Shown piece by piece: positions 8,901 to 16,876 of a stretch of 37,991 bases of DNA; the first letter of the stretch is position 1, and every line of letters begins with the position of its first letter. The notes under the pieces were generated by a model. It was not told the origin of the DNA, ran no database searches, and saw only the letters and a list, made by a program, of their open reading frames with translations. The stretch is from the NCBI GenBank assembly GCA_019694905.1, contig JAIBBB010000008.1:1-37991 (forward strand), given 5' to 3'. Source of the stretch: Cyclobacteriaceae bacterium. Lineage in GTDB: Bacteria; Bacteroidota; Bacteroidia; Cytophagales; Cyclobacteriaceae. Position numbers and translations under genes: made by a program.

Positions 8901-10493
8901 AGCAAGCGGAATGTCACTCCCCATGGAGCCCAGGGCCTCTTTTCCGGTCTCGCACATCTGGGATAAAATTATGCGAATGTCTTCCGTTGTGTAGCCAAAT
9001 GCTAGCTGCCGCTTGATGAACGTATTGGGATCGTACTTGTGGAAACTGCCACCAGGTTCAGGCAGTTCATTCAATCGAACCTTGTTCTCAGCCAACCATT
9101 TTCCATAGGGTTTCTGAGTGCAGACTGTGTTCTTCAACTCTTCATCTGAAACGATGCGCCCTTGTTCAAGATCCACGATGAACATTTTTCCGGGCTGCAA
9201 CCGACCCTTTCGAACAACCCTTTCAGGGGCGATATCCAATACGCCCGCTTCAGAGGCCATCACAACCCGGTCATCATCTGTCACCAGAAACCGGGACGGT
9301 CTCAAGCCATTCCGGTCAAGGGTTGCGCCAACAATTTTGCCATCTGTGAAGGTAATGGAGGCAGGTCCATCCCAAGGCTCCATCAAATGAGAATGGAATT
9401 CATAGAAGTCCTTCTTTTCCTGGCTCATTCGTTCATTGCCATCCCAAGCCTCCGGGATCAACATCATCATAACATGAGGCAGAGACCGGCCCGCATGAAC
9501 AAGCAACTCAACGACATTGTCAAGGTTAGATGAATCAGACTGTGTGGGATTGCAGATAGGGAGAATCATGTCCAGCTCCTCCCTCGAAAAGTGCTCCGAT
9601 GCGAAAAATGCCTCCTTGGATTTCAGCCAGTTGATATTTCCGCGAACAGTATTGATCTCTCCATTGTGCGCGATAAACCGAAATGGTTGCGCTAGTCTCC
9701 AGGATGGAAATGTATTGGTCGAGAATCTCGAGTGGATAACAGCAAGTGCAGAAACCACCTCTTCATGTTCCAGGTCAGGGAAATAAAACCGGAGCTGATG
9801 AGATGTGAGCATCCCCTTGTAGGCAATGGTCTTGTAGGAAAGTGATGAAAAATAGAATTGGTTATTGACCCCCTTCACCGAGTCCGTGATGATCGACGTG
9901 GCATATTTGCGGAGGATGAACAGCTTGCGTTCAAAATCATCCGGTTCTGTTATCAGGTCCGGACGCTTGATGAATATCTGCTCCATCACCGGTTCAGCGT
10001 TCAGCGCACTGTCCCCCAGATCGTCATGTTGAGTTGGAAGCAGCCGGTAGCCAAGAAGCGTCATTTTCATCTTCTTGATTTGTCGATTAAGCACCGTCCG
10101 ACATTCTTCGCGCACTTTTCTATCCTTCGGGAAGAACACCAGGCCAACACCATATTCTCCATATGCCGGCAGTCTGAATCCAAGCTTGCTGCATTCGGCA
10201 ACAAAAAACTCATGGGGAATCTGAATCAGAATTCCAGCTCCGTCACCTGTATTGGGTTCACAACCGCAGGCACCCCGGTGGCTCATTCGCTCGAGCATCG
10301 TGAGCGCATCGGTTACAATCTGGTGCGACTTGTTCCCCTTAATGTTGGCTACAAATCCAACACCGCAGGAGTCGTGCTCAAACTCGGGCCGGTACAGGCC
10401 CTCTCGGCTTGTTGCTTCCAATTCCGTAAAAATTTGATTTAGAAAAATTTTGAAGGGTAAAAATACGCCTTCGCCAAATTGATTATTAGTCAT
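5901..10493 (-). CDS. gltB: Glutamate synthase large subunit
   Basis: A 1530-residue glutamate synthase alpha subunit. The class II glutamine amidotransferase domain starts at the catalytic Cys43 in HDSCGVGFVANIKG, so residues 1-42 should be removed as a propeptide; this is a normal length. The FMN-binding synthase domain includes GGKSNSGEGGEDE near residue 930, and the [3Fe-4S] cluster motif CIMMRKCHLNTCPVGV lies near residue 1150. The C-terminal GXGXG beta-helix domain holds the repeats GGRIVLYP, GNVAFYGATSGEAFIRG and GGTVVILGETGRNFAAGMSGG. The ATG at 10493 is the only ATG before the catalytic Cys in this frame. It is followed by gltD and faces away from the outer-membrane protein gene at 10585, with 91 nt between. 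Confidence 0.98.
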   Translation of the reverse strand: MTNNQFGEGVFLPFKIFLNQIFTELEATSREGLYRPEFEHDSCGVGFVANIKGNKSHQIVTDALTMLERMSHRGACGCEPNTGDGAGILIQIPHEFFVAECSKLGFRLPAYGEYGVGLVFFPKDRKVREECRTVLNRQIKKMKMTLLGYRLLPTQHDDLGDSALNAEPVMEQIFIKRPDLITEPDDFERKLFILRKYATSIITDSVKGVNNQFYFSSLSYKTIAYKGMLTSHQLRFYFPDLEHEEVVSALAVIHSRFSTNTFPSWRLAQPFRFIAHNGEINTVRGNINWLKSKEAFFASEHFSREELDMILPICNPTQSDSSNLDNVVELLVHAGRSLPHVMMMLIPEAWDGNERMSQEKKDFYEFHSHLMEPWDGPASITFTDGKIVGATLDRNGLRPSRFLVTDDDRVVMASEAGVLDIAPERVVRKGRLQPGKMFIVDLEQGRIVSDEELKNTVCTQKPYGKWLAENKVRLNELPEPGGSFHKYDPNTFIKRQLAFGYTTEDIRIILSQMCETGKEALGSMGSDIPLAILSRQAQHLSSYFKQLFAQVTNPPIDPIRERLVMSLASHVGGSLNLLEESPAHCIMLELPVPILSNTELDKIRYIDHRHLQTKTIYTYFKADGEPGSLEKGLNRVCQYVTDAIEDGFTIIILSDRSFDSGHAQIPSLLALGAVHQDLIRKGLRGKVGLLVEAGDVWETHHFATLLGYGASGVNPYLVFQTIHDMVKRGMIKEDITEEKAIYNYKKAVCGELLKIMSKMGVSTLQSYHGAQIFEALGLSKEVVDAYFTGTVSRIGGLDLDGIAKEALAKHQLAFAKAPNTISKLEVGGVYQWKQRGEAHLFNPQTIHLLQQSTKTNSYELFKKYSQLINEQAERSITLRSLLKFKKGKAVPLTEVESVESIFKRFATGAMSFGSISYEAHSTLAVAMNRIGGKSNSGEGGEDEVRFVRKENGDWENSAIKQVASGRFGVTSYYLSNARELQIKMAQGAKPGEGGQLPGHKVDDWIGRVRHSTPGVGLISPPPHHDIYSIEDLAQLIFDLKNANRDARISVKLVSEAGVGTIASGVAKAHADVILISGHDGGTGASPLSSIRHAGLPWELGLAEAHQTLVRNKLRGRVVLQADGQIRTGRDLAIAALLGAEEWGVATAALVTVGCIMMRKCHLNTCPVGVATQNKELRTLFTGKPEHVVNLFTFLATELREIMAELGYRTVAEMVGQSERLEASGSDLHWKYEQIDLAPVLFKEPMSLETALYKQEEQDHGIASVLDRTLIRAARKAIDEGESASAEFHISNQDRAVGAMLSNEISKKHPKGLQSNAIHFKFDGTAGQSFGAFLAAGVSFELQGDANDYFGKGLSGGRIVLYPARQVQYDPSKNIIAGNVAFYGATSGEAFIRGMAGERFAVRNSGVSVVVEGVGDHGCEYMTGGTVVILGETGRNFAAGMSGGVAYVFDEHKTFVPNVNMEMVLLDTLDEEDEQRIKSMISQHHELTGSDQAERILKNWSRSFLEFVKVMPMDYKAVLQKRKAAAKVSAA

Positions 10494-10572
10494 TTAGCTG
10501 GCTATCTTGAAAAAATTTTTGAAAAACAAACTAACGATTAGTAGCGGAAACGGTTGCCCTCTGCCAATTCAT

Positions 10573-10580
10573 TACTTTTG
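10573..10580 (+). promoter_or_regulatory. -7 box of the outer-membrane protein gene
   Basis: TACTTTTG is an exact TAnnTTTG match. A TTG at 10554-10556 lies 16 nt upstream. The box ends only 4 nt before the ATG at 10585, so the mRNA should be leaderless or nearly so. Confidence 0.55.
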
Positions 10581-10584
10581 ACTT

Positions 10585-11196
10585 ATGAATCGAGTCGCTC
10601 TGCTTTGTATGATTGTTGCCTTACCTGGGTTGTCCGGACTCTATGCTCAACAGAAAGGGTGGGGAGTTGAGGCGGGCTACAGTATTACCAACCAACGGAC
10701 GGTAATGAAAACGCCGTCGTCTGAAAGTATCTCCTTTGGAAGAAATGCTTCCCGGTTTGCTTTAGGCGCCTTCCGTGATTTTTCAATTGGAAAAGGACTT
10801 TCTCTCCGTGGAGGGGCAAGGTACACAGCGATGGGCTTTGCAAAGCATGGGTATATCGAGTCGGTTTCAATCAACTATCTGACCCTCCCCGTCTCCCTGC
10901 GCTACTTTGCGAGTGATTATCTGAGCATTGGGGCCGGCGTGTACCTGAGCTTTACAGTTGGCGGATCAACCCTGAATGGTCAGGCAATTACACGCACTTA
11001 TCACAAAAATGACGATGGCGTCTTCTTGCTTGCGGAGTACAAGCTCCCTGCCAACCTGTCCGTGAGCATGCAATACGTCATAGGCCACAAGAATGTGATT
11101 CTTGCCGATAGTGATCCCATTCTTCAATTCTCGCAAACAACCACGAACCGGGCCCTTCACTTAATGCTGATCTATCATTTCTCTACCGCACAATAA
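10585..11196 (+). CDS. Small outer-membrane beta-barrel protein
   Basis: A 203-residue protein with a Sec signal peptide (residues 1-21, cleavage expected after LYA before QQ). The rest alternates polar and hydrophobic residues in short strands, with glycine/aromatic pairs such as LGAFRDFSIGKGLSLRGGARYT and SIGAGVYLSFTVGG. The final strand ends ALHLMLIYHFSTAQ, as expected for an eight-strand type barrel of the OmpA-like/PorT-like outer-membrane families common in Bacteroidota. No ligand or function can be read from it. It ends one nucleotide before the dipeptidase ATG at 11198, so the two are probably cotranscribed. Confidence 0.75.
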   Translation: MNRVALLCMIVALPGLSGLYAQQKGWGVEAGYSITNQRTVMKTPSSESISFGRNASRFALGAFRDFSIGKGLSLRGGARYTAMGFAKHGYIESVSINYLTLPVSLRYFASDYLSIGAGVYLSFTVGGSTLNGQAITRTYHKNDDGVFLLAEYKLPANLSVSMQYVIGHKNVILADSDPILQFSQTTTNRALHLMLIYHFSTAQ

Positions 11197-11197
11197 G

Positions 11198-12562
11198 ATG
11201 ACAAAGCAGTACATTTCCACCCATCAGGATCGATTTCTTGCCGAACTATTTGAGTTGCTTAGAATTCCTTCGGTAAGCGCCGACAGCCGTCATAAAGATG
11301 ATGTGAGGAAGGCTGCGGTTTTCCTGGTAGGCAAACTGAAATCCGCTGGCGCCGAAAAAGTTGAATTGGTAGAAACAGCGGGGCATCCGATTGTTTACGG
11401 GGAAAAAATTGTCAATCCTGCATTGCCGACCGTCCTTGTCTACGGGCACTACGATGTTCAACCACCGGATCCGCTGAACTTGTGGACTACACCGCCCTTT
11501 GAGCCAGTCATTCGAGAGGGTGTTATTTATGCCAGGGGATCTTGCGATGACAAGGGTCAGGTGTACATGCACATAAAAGCCTTCGAGATCCTTTGCGCAC
11601 AAGGTAATCTCCCCTGCAACATTAAATTCATGATTGAGGGTGAGGAAGAAGTGGGGTCCGATCATCTCGGGACCTTCGTAAAGGAGAATAAAGCACGACT
11701 GAAGGCCGACGTGATTCTGATTTCAGATACGGCAATCATCTCACTGGATCATCCTTCTATTACTGTTGGTCTTCGAGGGCTGAGCTACATGGAGGTGGAA
11801 GTTACCGGTCCCAATCGTGACCTACATTCTGGTGTGTACGGTGGGGCCGTGGCCAATCCGATCAATGTATTGAGCAGGATGATTGCTTCGCTTCATGATG
11901 AGAATGGGAAAGTGACTATTCCGGGATTCTATGATGATGTGATTGAGCTGAGTCCATCCGAAAGAGCCGAGCTAAACAAGGCCCCCTTTGAACTCTCTGA
12001 ATACAAGAAAGACCTTGATATCGCAGACGTTGCTGGCGAGAAAGGCTATACCACTCTTGAGCGCACGGGCATCAGACCTACGCTTGATGCCAACGGCATC
12101 TGGGGAGGTTACACTGGCGAAGGAGCGAAGACGGTGTTGCCGTCGAAGGCACATGCAAAGATCTCCATGCGGCTGGTTCCTAATCAAAGTCCCGCCAGGA
12201 TCACCGCCCTTTTTACTTCACATTTTCAGTCGTTGGCTCCTTCAACTGTAAAAGTGAAGGTGACGGCACATCATGGCGGCGAACCGGCTGTAACTCCAAC
12301 CGATAGTGCTGCTTACCAGGCCGCAAGCCGGGCATTCGAACAAGTATGGGGGAAAGTACCCATTCCGACACGGGATGGTGGAAGCATTCCCATCGTGGCT
12401 TTGTTCAAGAAGGAACTGGGACTTGACAGCGTTCTCATGGGTTTCGGGCTTGACAGCGACGCCATTCACTCTCCCAATGAGCATTATGGAGTCAGAAATT
12501 TTCTGCTTGGGATTGAAACGATTGTTGCCTTTTACGGTCACTATGTCAAGGCCGTTCGATGA
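11198..12562 (+). CDS. M20 family dipeptidase
   Basis: A 454-residue metallopeptidase of the M20 family, close to the carnosinase/DapE/CPG2-like dipeptidases that hydrolyse short peptides with two zinc ions. The metal and catalytic residues are visible: His84 and Asp86 in GHYDVQPPD, bridging Asp117 in ARGSCDDKGQ, the Glu pair in EGEEEVGS (about 150-151), Asp177 in ISDT and the C-terminal His in GLDSDAIHSPNE. The lid or dimerisation domain, with LHSGVYGGAVANP, lies in the middle. There is no signal peptide, so it should be cytoplasmic. It directly follows the outer-membrane barrel gene. Its last 17 bases overlap the 3' end of uvrA on the other strand. Confidence 0.93.
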   Translation: MTKQYISTHQDRFLAELFELLRIPSVSADSRHKDDVRKAAVFLVGKLKSAGAEKVELVETAGHPIVYGEKIVNPALPTVLVYGHYDVQPPDPLNLWTTPPFEPVIREGVIYARGSCDDKGQVYMHIKAFEILCAQGNLPCNIKFMIEGEEEVGSDHLGTFVKENKARLKADVILISDTAIISLDHPSITVGLRGLSYMEVEVTGPNRDLHSGVYGGAVANPINVLSRMIASLHDENGKVTIPGFYDDVIELSPSERAELNKAPFELSEYKKDLDIADVAGEKGYTTLERTGIRPTLDANGIWGGYTGEGAKTVLPSKAHAKISMRLVPNQSPARITALFTSHFQSLAPSTVKVKVTAHHGGEPAVTPTDSAAYQAASRAFEQVWGKVPIPTRDGGSIPIVALFKKELGLDSVLMGFGLDSDAIHSPNEHYGVRNFLLGIETIVAFYGHYVKAVR

Positions 12563-15389
12563 GTTTTGTTTTGAGAAACGTTGATGTGTAGCCTTTCGTC
12601 TGACTGGCCATGGCCTCAGGCGTGCCTTCAAATACGAGCAGTCCCCCATCTTTCTCCCCGCCCTCCGGTCCCAGGTCGATGATCCAGTCTGCGCATTTGA
12701 TCACTTCCAGATTGTGCTCAATAACAACAACGGTGTTCCCTTCATCTACGAGCGCATTCATGGCCTTCAGGAGCTTTGAAATGTCATGGAAATGAAGGCC
12801 GGTTGTAGGCTCGTCAAAGATGAACAGAACATGTTCTTTGCCGTCTGCCCCGCCTTTGCCCAGGAAGGAAGCAAGTTTCACGCGCTGCGCTTCTCCTCCA
12901 CTCAGGGAATTTGAAGATTGTCCCAGCTTGACATACCCCAATCCGACTTCATTTAACGGAAGCAGTTTATCATAAATGGGCTTCTTGTCGCGGAAGAAAG
13001 CAAGTGAATCTTCCACTGTCATGTCCAGGATATCCGCAATAGTCTTACCCTCATACTCTACTTCCAAGATCTCCTGCTTAAAGCGCTTTCCTCCGCAAGA
13101 TTCGCACCGCAGAAAGATGTCCGCCATGAATTGCATCTCAATCTTCACTTCGCCTTCTCCCTCGCACGTCTCACACCGACCTCCCTCCACGTTGAACGAA
13201 AAATGAGAAGGTTTGTATCCTCTCTGTTTGGAAAGAGGCTGATCAGCATATAATTGTCTGATCGTATCATATGCCTTGACATAGCTCACCGGATTGGAAC
13301 GTGAGCTTTTACCTATAGGGTTCTGGTCAACAAATTCAACCTGCGTGATTCTTTGGTAGTCACCCTCCAGACTGTCAAACTTTCCGGGCGCATCTGAGAC
13401 AGATCCATGAAGCCGGCCAATAGCAGGATAGAGTATCTTGCTTACCAGCGTCGATTTGCCGGAACCGCTGACTCCGGTGACCACAGTCAGAGTTTCTAGC
13501 GGAAATCGGACCGTCAGGTTTTTCAAATTGTTCTCTCTGGCCCCCTTGATGACAATGCTGTCTTTCCATGACCGCCTTCTGGACGGAGTAGGAATCTTGT
13601 CTCTTCCTGTTAGATAATCGACCGTGTGAGATTGGCTCACACCCTTCATTTCAGTTATCACTCCCTGAAATACCAGTTCTCCGCCGTGGGCTCCTGCGTC
13701 AGGTCCGATATCAATTATCTGATCTGCGGCACGCATGATCTCTTCTTCATGTTCTACCACAATCACAGTATTGCCAAGGCGCTTCAGCGATTGCAGAACC
13801 TCGACCATTCTGGCCGTATCACGAGGATGCAAGCCAATGCTGGGCTCATCGAGAATATACATGGATCCAACCAGCGCACTACCCAGCGAAGTGGCCAGTT
13901 TAATGCGCTGATATTCGCCGCCGGAAAGCGTGTTAGTGAGCCTGTTAAGTGTGAGATAGCCAAGACCTACCTTAGCCATGTACTCCAATCGCGTCTTGAT
14001 TTCGGTGAGCAAGCGATCAGATACTTTAGCTTCAAATGCTGTGAGTCTTAGCCCTTGAAAGAACGCTAATACCTCCTCGATTGGCAGCAGCACGAGATCT
14101 GTAATTGAAGTGCCCGCTATTTTAACATAAGATGCGTCCTTCCTCAACCGCGTCCCTCTGCAGTCCGGACAGGTTGTACGTCCCCTGTATCTCGAGAGCA
14201 TGACACGATATTGAATCTTGTGCATCTTCGATTCAACATAACGGAAGAAATCATGTATACCATCCAACTCTTCGTTTCCGTCCCAAAGGAATTGTTGTTG
14301 AGCACGCGTTAATTCATGATAGGGCCGATGGATGGGGAAATCGTGCTTGATGCCGTAACGCAGCCACGGCTTCAGCCACTCACTCATCACTTCACTCCGC
14401 CAGGGGGCCACAGCCCCTTCATAGACTGACAGCGACTTGTCGGGTATGACCAGATCGTCATCAATACCCAGGATTTTGCCAAATCCTTCACAGGTGGTGC
14501 AGGCCCCAAACGGGTTGTTGAAACTGAAGAAGTTAACGGTAGGCTCTGTGAAAGTAATCCCGTCCAGTTCAAATCGATCCGTAAATCGTCGAGATGGCTT
14601 TCCATCGATATGGACTATGCAATCTCCGTGACCTTCGTAAAATGCTGTCTGCACTGAATCAGACAATCGGAATACCAGATCCTCGTCTTCCGGATTGATG
14701 GCTGCCCTGTCAATCAAAATCTCCAGTGTCACCGAAGCCGACTTTTTCTTCTTTGTTTTGGATTCCTGCTCCAGCCACTCCTCTATAAATACGGGTGTAT
14801 CTCCCTGCAATACCCTTGTGAATCCTTTGCTCAACAGTACTTTGAGCTCATCCTCAGGCTTTCGCCCTTTGCTCACATGCATGGGCGCAGCTATCATGAT
14901 CCTTGTTCCCAGCGGAAGTTGATTCAACTGCTCAACCACCGAAGTAACAGAATCCCGCCTTACTTCCTGATTGCTGACAGGCGACATTGTCTTGCCAATC
15001 CTTGCAAAAAGCAGCTTCAGGTAGTCATAGATTTCTGTAGAGGTTCCAACCGTCGACCGGGGGTTTCTGGTATTTACCTTTTGCTCAATTGAGATAGCCG
15101 GTGATACCCCTCTGATGTAGTCTACATCCGGTTTTTCCATTCTGCCAAGAAATTGTCGCGCATACGCACTGAGACTTTCCACATACATTCTCTGGCCCTC
15201 CGCAAACAATGTGTCGAAAGCAAGTGACGATTTCCCGGATCCCGAAAGACCCGTTATCACAACCAATTGGTTTCTTGGTATCGCAACACTCAGATTCTTC
15301 AGATTGTTGACCCGCGCTCGCTTGATGATGATGTGATCTCTCGGATCAAGTGAATCGAGATACTCATCCGGTTGGGAAACAGTCTTCAT
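12546..15389 (-). CDS. uvrA: Excinuclease ABC subunit UvrA, full length
   Basis: A 947-residue UvrA, the damage sensor of nucleotide excision repair. The first Walker [10 protein letters not shown] is at residues 47-55, and the second ([10 protein letters not shown]) near 645. Signature motifs are [12 protein letters not shown] and [12 protein letters not shown], each followed by a Walker B ([10 protein letters not shown] and [10 protein letters not shown]). The UvrB-binding/insertion region shows [14 protein letters not shown] but lacks the first Cys pair of zinc module 1; the two later modules (CPDC...and [17 protein letters not shown]) keep their cysteines. I chose the ATG at 15389 ([10 protein letters not shown]) because the upstream extension to 15467 crosses a terminator hairpin and is not family-like. 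The first signature has Tyr where Ala or Ser is usual. It is one of two UvrA proteins in the window. Confidence 0.96.
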   Translation of the reverse strand: MKTVSQPDEYLDSLDPRDHIIIKRARVNNLKNLSVAIPRNQLVVITGLSGSGKSSLAFDTLFAEGQRMYVESLSAYARQFLGRMEKPDVDYIRGVSPAISIEQKVNTRNPRSTVGTSTEIYDYLKLLFARIGKTMSPVSNQEVRRDSVTSVVEQLNQLPLGTRIMIAAPMHVSKGRKPEDELKVLLSKGFTRVLQGDTPVFIEEWLEQESKTKKKKSASVTLEILIDRAAINPEDEDLVFRLSDSVQTAFYEGHGDCIVHIDGKPSRRFTDRFELDGITFTEPTVNFFSFNNPFGACTTCEGFGKILGIDDDLVIPDKSLSVYEGAVAPWRSEVMSEWLKPWLRYGIKHDFPIHRPYHELTRAQQQFLWDGNEELDGIHDFFRYVESKMHKIQYRVMLSRYRGRTTCPDCRGTRLRKDASYVKIAGTSITDLVLLPIEEVLAFFQGLRLTAFEAKVSDRLLTEIKTRLEYMAKVGLGYLTLNRLTNTLSGGEYQRIKLATSLGSALVGSMYILDEPSIGLHPRDTARMVEVLQSLKRLGNTVIVVEHEEEIMRAADQIIDIGPDAGAHGGELVFQGVITEMKGVSQSHTVDYLTGRDKIPTPSRRRSWKDSIVIKGARENNLKNLTVRFPLETLTVVTGVSGSGKSTLVSKILYPAIGRLHGSVSDAPGKFDSLEGDYQRITQVEFVDQNPIGKSSRSNPVSYVKAYDTIRQLYADQPLSKQRGYKPSHFSFNVEGGRCETCEGEGEVKIEMQFMADIFLRCESCGGKRFKQEILEVEYEGKTIADILDMTVEDSLAFFRDKKPIYDKLLPLNEVGLGYVKLGQSSNSLSGGEAQRVKLASFLGKGGADGKEHVLFIFDEPTTGLHFHDISKLLKAMNALVDEGNTVVVIEHNLEVIKCADWIIDLGPEGGEKDGGLLVFEGTPEAMASQTKGYTSTFLKTKLIERP

Positions 15390-15430
15390 TGGAGGTAAAA
15401 ATAGAACCTGGCTGCTAAACCACCAGCCTG

Positions 15431-15459
15431 AAACAAAAACACCGTTGCAATCAACGGTG
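15431..15459 (-). terminator. Intrinsic terminator before uvrA
   Basis: On the minus strand an 8-bp perfect stem CACCGTTG/CAACGGTG with loop ATTG is followed by TTTTTGTTT. The stem occupies 15440-15459 and the T run 15431-15439. It should end the transcript of the acidic hypothetical gene (stop at 15483) before uvrA starts at 15389. Confidence 0.8.
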
Positions 15460-15482
15460 GCTGGCATTTCAAAGGTCTCTTG

Positions 15483-15869
15483 CTAATTGTCAAAATCAGG
15501 CTCGTAGCTGGGGTCTTTCCCGCGGCCGCCTCCTTCTTCATCATAGTCTTCATCCGAGTTATCAAAATCGTCGCCACTGCCCTCATTTGAAAACTCGTCT
15601 GATTCACCGGGTGTCGGTCCTTCTGCCTCTGGCTCCTTGCCAAAGTCTACGTCGTATTCTCCTTCAGAGTTCTTGGTGGCTGGAACCTTGATCAGATAGA
15701 TGGCATCATCCGTTTCCAGTGGGAACACGAATATGTGCTCCTTCTTGGCGTTGATAATCCGGGTAATACTAGCCTCGAAGCCATTTGGATATTGCTTCTT
15801 GAGTAGTTCTTTCAGGTCCTCGGAAAGTGTTTCAAGGCTCTTGATTACCCGCTTCTTAGTGTCAGCCAT
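15483..15869 (-). CDS. Hypothetical protein with acidic low-complexity tail
   Basis: A 128-residue protein I do not recognise by function. The ATG at 15869 (MADTKKRVIKSLETL) is preferred over 15929 because the extra residues are not conserved-looking and lie in AT-rich promoter-like DNA. Residues 1-65 form a small mixed domain with basic residues (KELLKKQYPNG, RIINAKKEHIFVFPLE). From about residue 75 the tail is almost all Glu, Asp, Gly, Ser and Pro. It resembles small cytoplasmic proteins of Cytophagales of unknown function. It is divergent from the sigma factor gene (184-nt gap) and has its own terminator at 15431-15459. No signal peptide or membrane segment is seen. Confidence 0.75.
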   Translation of the reverse strand: MADTKKRVIKSLETLSEDLKELLKKQYPNGFEASITRIINAKKEHIFVFPLETDDAIYLIKVPATKNSEGEYDVDFGKEPEAEGPTPGESDEFSNEGSGDDFDNSDEDYDEEGGGRGKDPSYEPDFDN

Positions 15870-16053
15870 TGTAGGTCGAATCGCAAAAAATCTTGCGGCA
15901 AAGAGGAAAAGAATTTTCCGTGTAGGCAAGATTTTTGTAAAAATTTTTTGGCCTTTTCTTCAATCTTTCTACCTTTTCGATCTCAAACATCATTACAACA
16001 CCAAACCAGCACACTATAGACTATACTTCTACGTTACCTAAACGTGAGACAGA

Positions 16054-16707
16054 ATGGTAGACAAGAAGATCAGCGACAGCCAGTTGGTGTCGCTCTATCA
16101 ACAAGGTAACGAGGAGGCTTTTGAAGTGCTGCTCCATCGTCACAAATCCAGAGTTTATACAGCGATATACCTGATCGTTAAGGACAGGTACGTGGCAGAA
16201 GATCTGCTTCAGGAAAGTTTCATTAAAGCTATTAACACCATCCGGGGTGGGCGCTATAATGAAGAAGGCAAATTTTTGCCCTGGATCTGCAGGATCGCCC
16301 ACAATCTTGCAATTGACTACTTCCGTAAGGACCGTCGCTATCCGGAAGTGACTTTGCAGGACGGAAGCCCGGTGTACAATTCGCTTCGATTCGCTGAGGC
16401 TTCAACAGAATCCATGCAAATGGACAAGGATAGCCGAAACTTACTCAGATCCTTTATTAAGGATCTACCTGATGAACAAAAGCAGGTATTGATCATGCGC
16501 CATTATATGGACATGAGTTTTCAGGAAATCGCCACCCGGACAAATGTCAGTATCAACACTGCGCTCGGGAGAATGCGGTACGCGCTGATCAACCTGCGCA
16601 AGAAGATGATGAAATCACAGATTGCCTATGATAAAAACCTTTACACAAGACGACCTGATGAGGTTTCACTACCAGGAGACCTCGGAGGAGGAACACCAGG
16701 AGATTAG
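16054..16707 (+). CDS. ECF-like sigma-70 family RNA polymerase sigma factor
   Basis: A 217-residue alternative sigma factor with the two-domain plan of the ECF group. Region 2 spans about residues 24-95 (EEAFEVLLHRHKSRVYTAIY, then AEDLLQESFIKA and the -10 recognition helix FLPWICRIAHNLAIDYFRKDRR). Region 4 spans about 135-185 (LPDEQKQVLIMRHYMDMSFQEIA, then the helix-turn-helix NVSINTALGRMRYALINLRK). Regions 1 and 3 are absent. The C-terminal 26 residues (from about 192), rich in Gly, Pro and Asp, are unlike the family and are encoded where the next gene overlaps. The start at 16054 gives the usual N-terminus. Its target promoters are unknown; the overlapping small gene may encode its regulator. 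Confidence 0.9.
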   Translation: MVDKKISDSQLVSLYQQGNEEAFEVLLHRHKSRVYTAIYLIVKDRYVAEDLLQESFIKAINTIRGGRYNEEGKFLPWICRIAHNLAIDYFRKDRRYPEVTLQDGSPVYNSLRFAEASTESMQMDKDSRNLLRSFIKDLPDEQKQVLIMRHYMDMSFQEIATRTNVSINTALGRMRYALINLRKKMMKSQIAYDKNLYTRRPDEVSLPGDLGGGTPGD

Positions 16708-16864
16708 CCGGGCACTTGAAAGCGATCAAGAGTTACAGTTCCAGTATCAGGAATTGACCAGCCAGGTGCGTCAACTCGACGAAGTTGCCTTGAATCCGGG
16801 CAAAGATGCTATTGCCCGCATCCTTGCCGCATCGAGAAGTGCGGTGCGGAAGGATGTTCCGTGA
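16628..16864 (+). CDS. Small acidic protein overlapping the sigma gene, possible sigma regulator
   Basis: A 78-residue cytoplasmic protein starting MIKTFTQDDLMRFHYQETSE. It overlaps the end of the sigma factor gene by 80 nt in another frame, a layout typical of sigma/anti-sigma pairs. The first half is acidic and helical (EEEHQEISRALESDQELQFQYQEL), similar to the N-terminal part of anti-sigma proteins, but it has no zinc-binding His/Cys motif and no membrane helix. In many Cytophagales a short protein of this kind follows the sigma gene. Anti-sigma function is inferred from position and size only. Its stop is 12 nt from the converging DUF1080 gene. Confidence 0.75.
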   Translation: MIKTFTQDDLMRFHYQETSEEEHQEISRALESDQELQFQYQELTSQVRQLDEVALNPGKDAIARILAASRSAVRKDVP

Positions 16865-16876
16865 ACCGCCCCGGAA

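Noticed and set aside
5971..10442. Several plus-strand ORFs of 60-194 codons opposite gltB (for example 6072-6581 and 9858-10442)
   Set aside because: They lie wholly inside gltB on the other strand, have no family-like sequence, promoter or repeat of their own, and reflect the codon bias of a long conserved gene.
15390..15467. N-terminal extension of uvrA to 15467
   Set aside because: The 26 added residues have no family resemblance and the DNA contains a clear terminator hairpin of the gene upstream.
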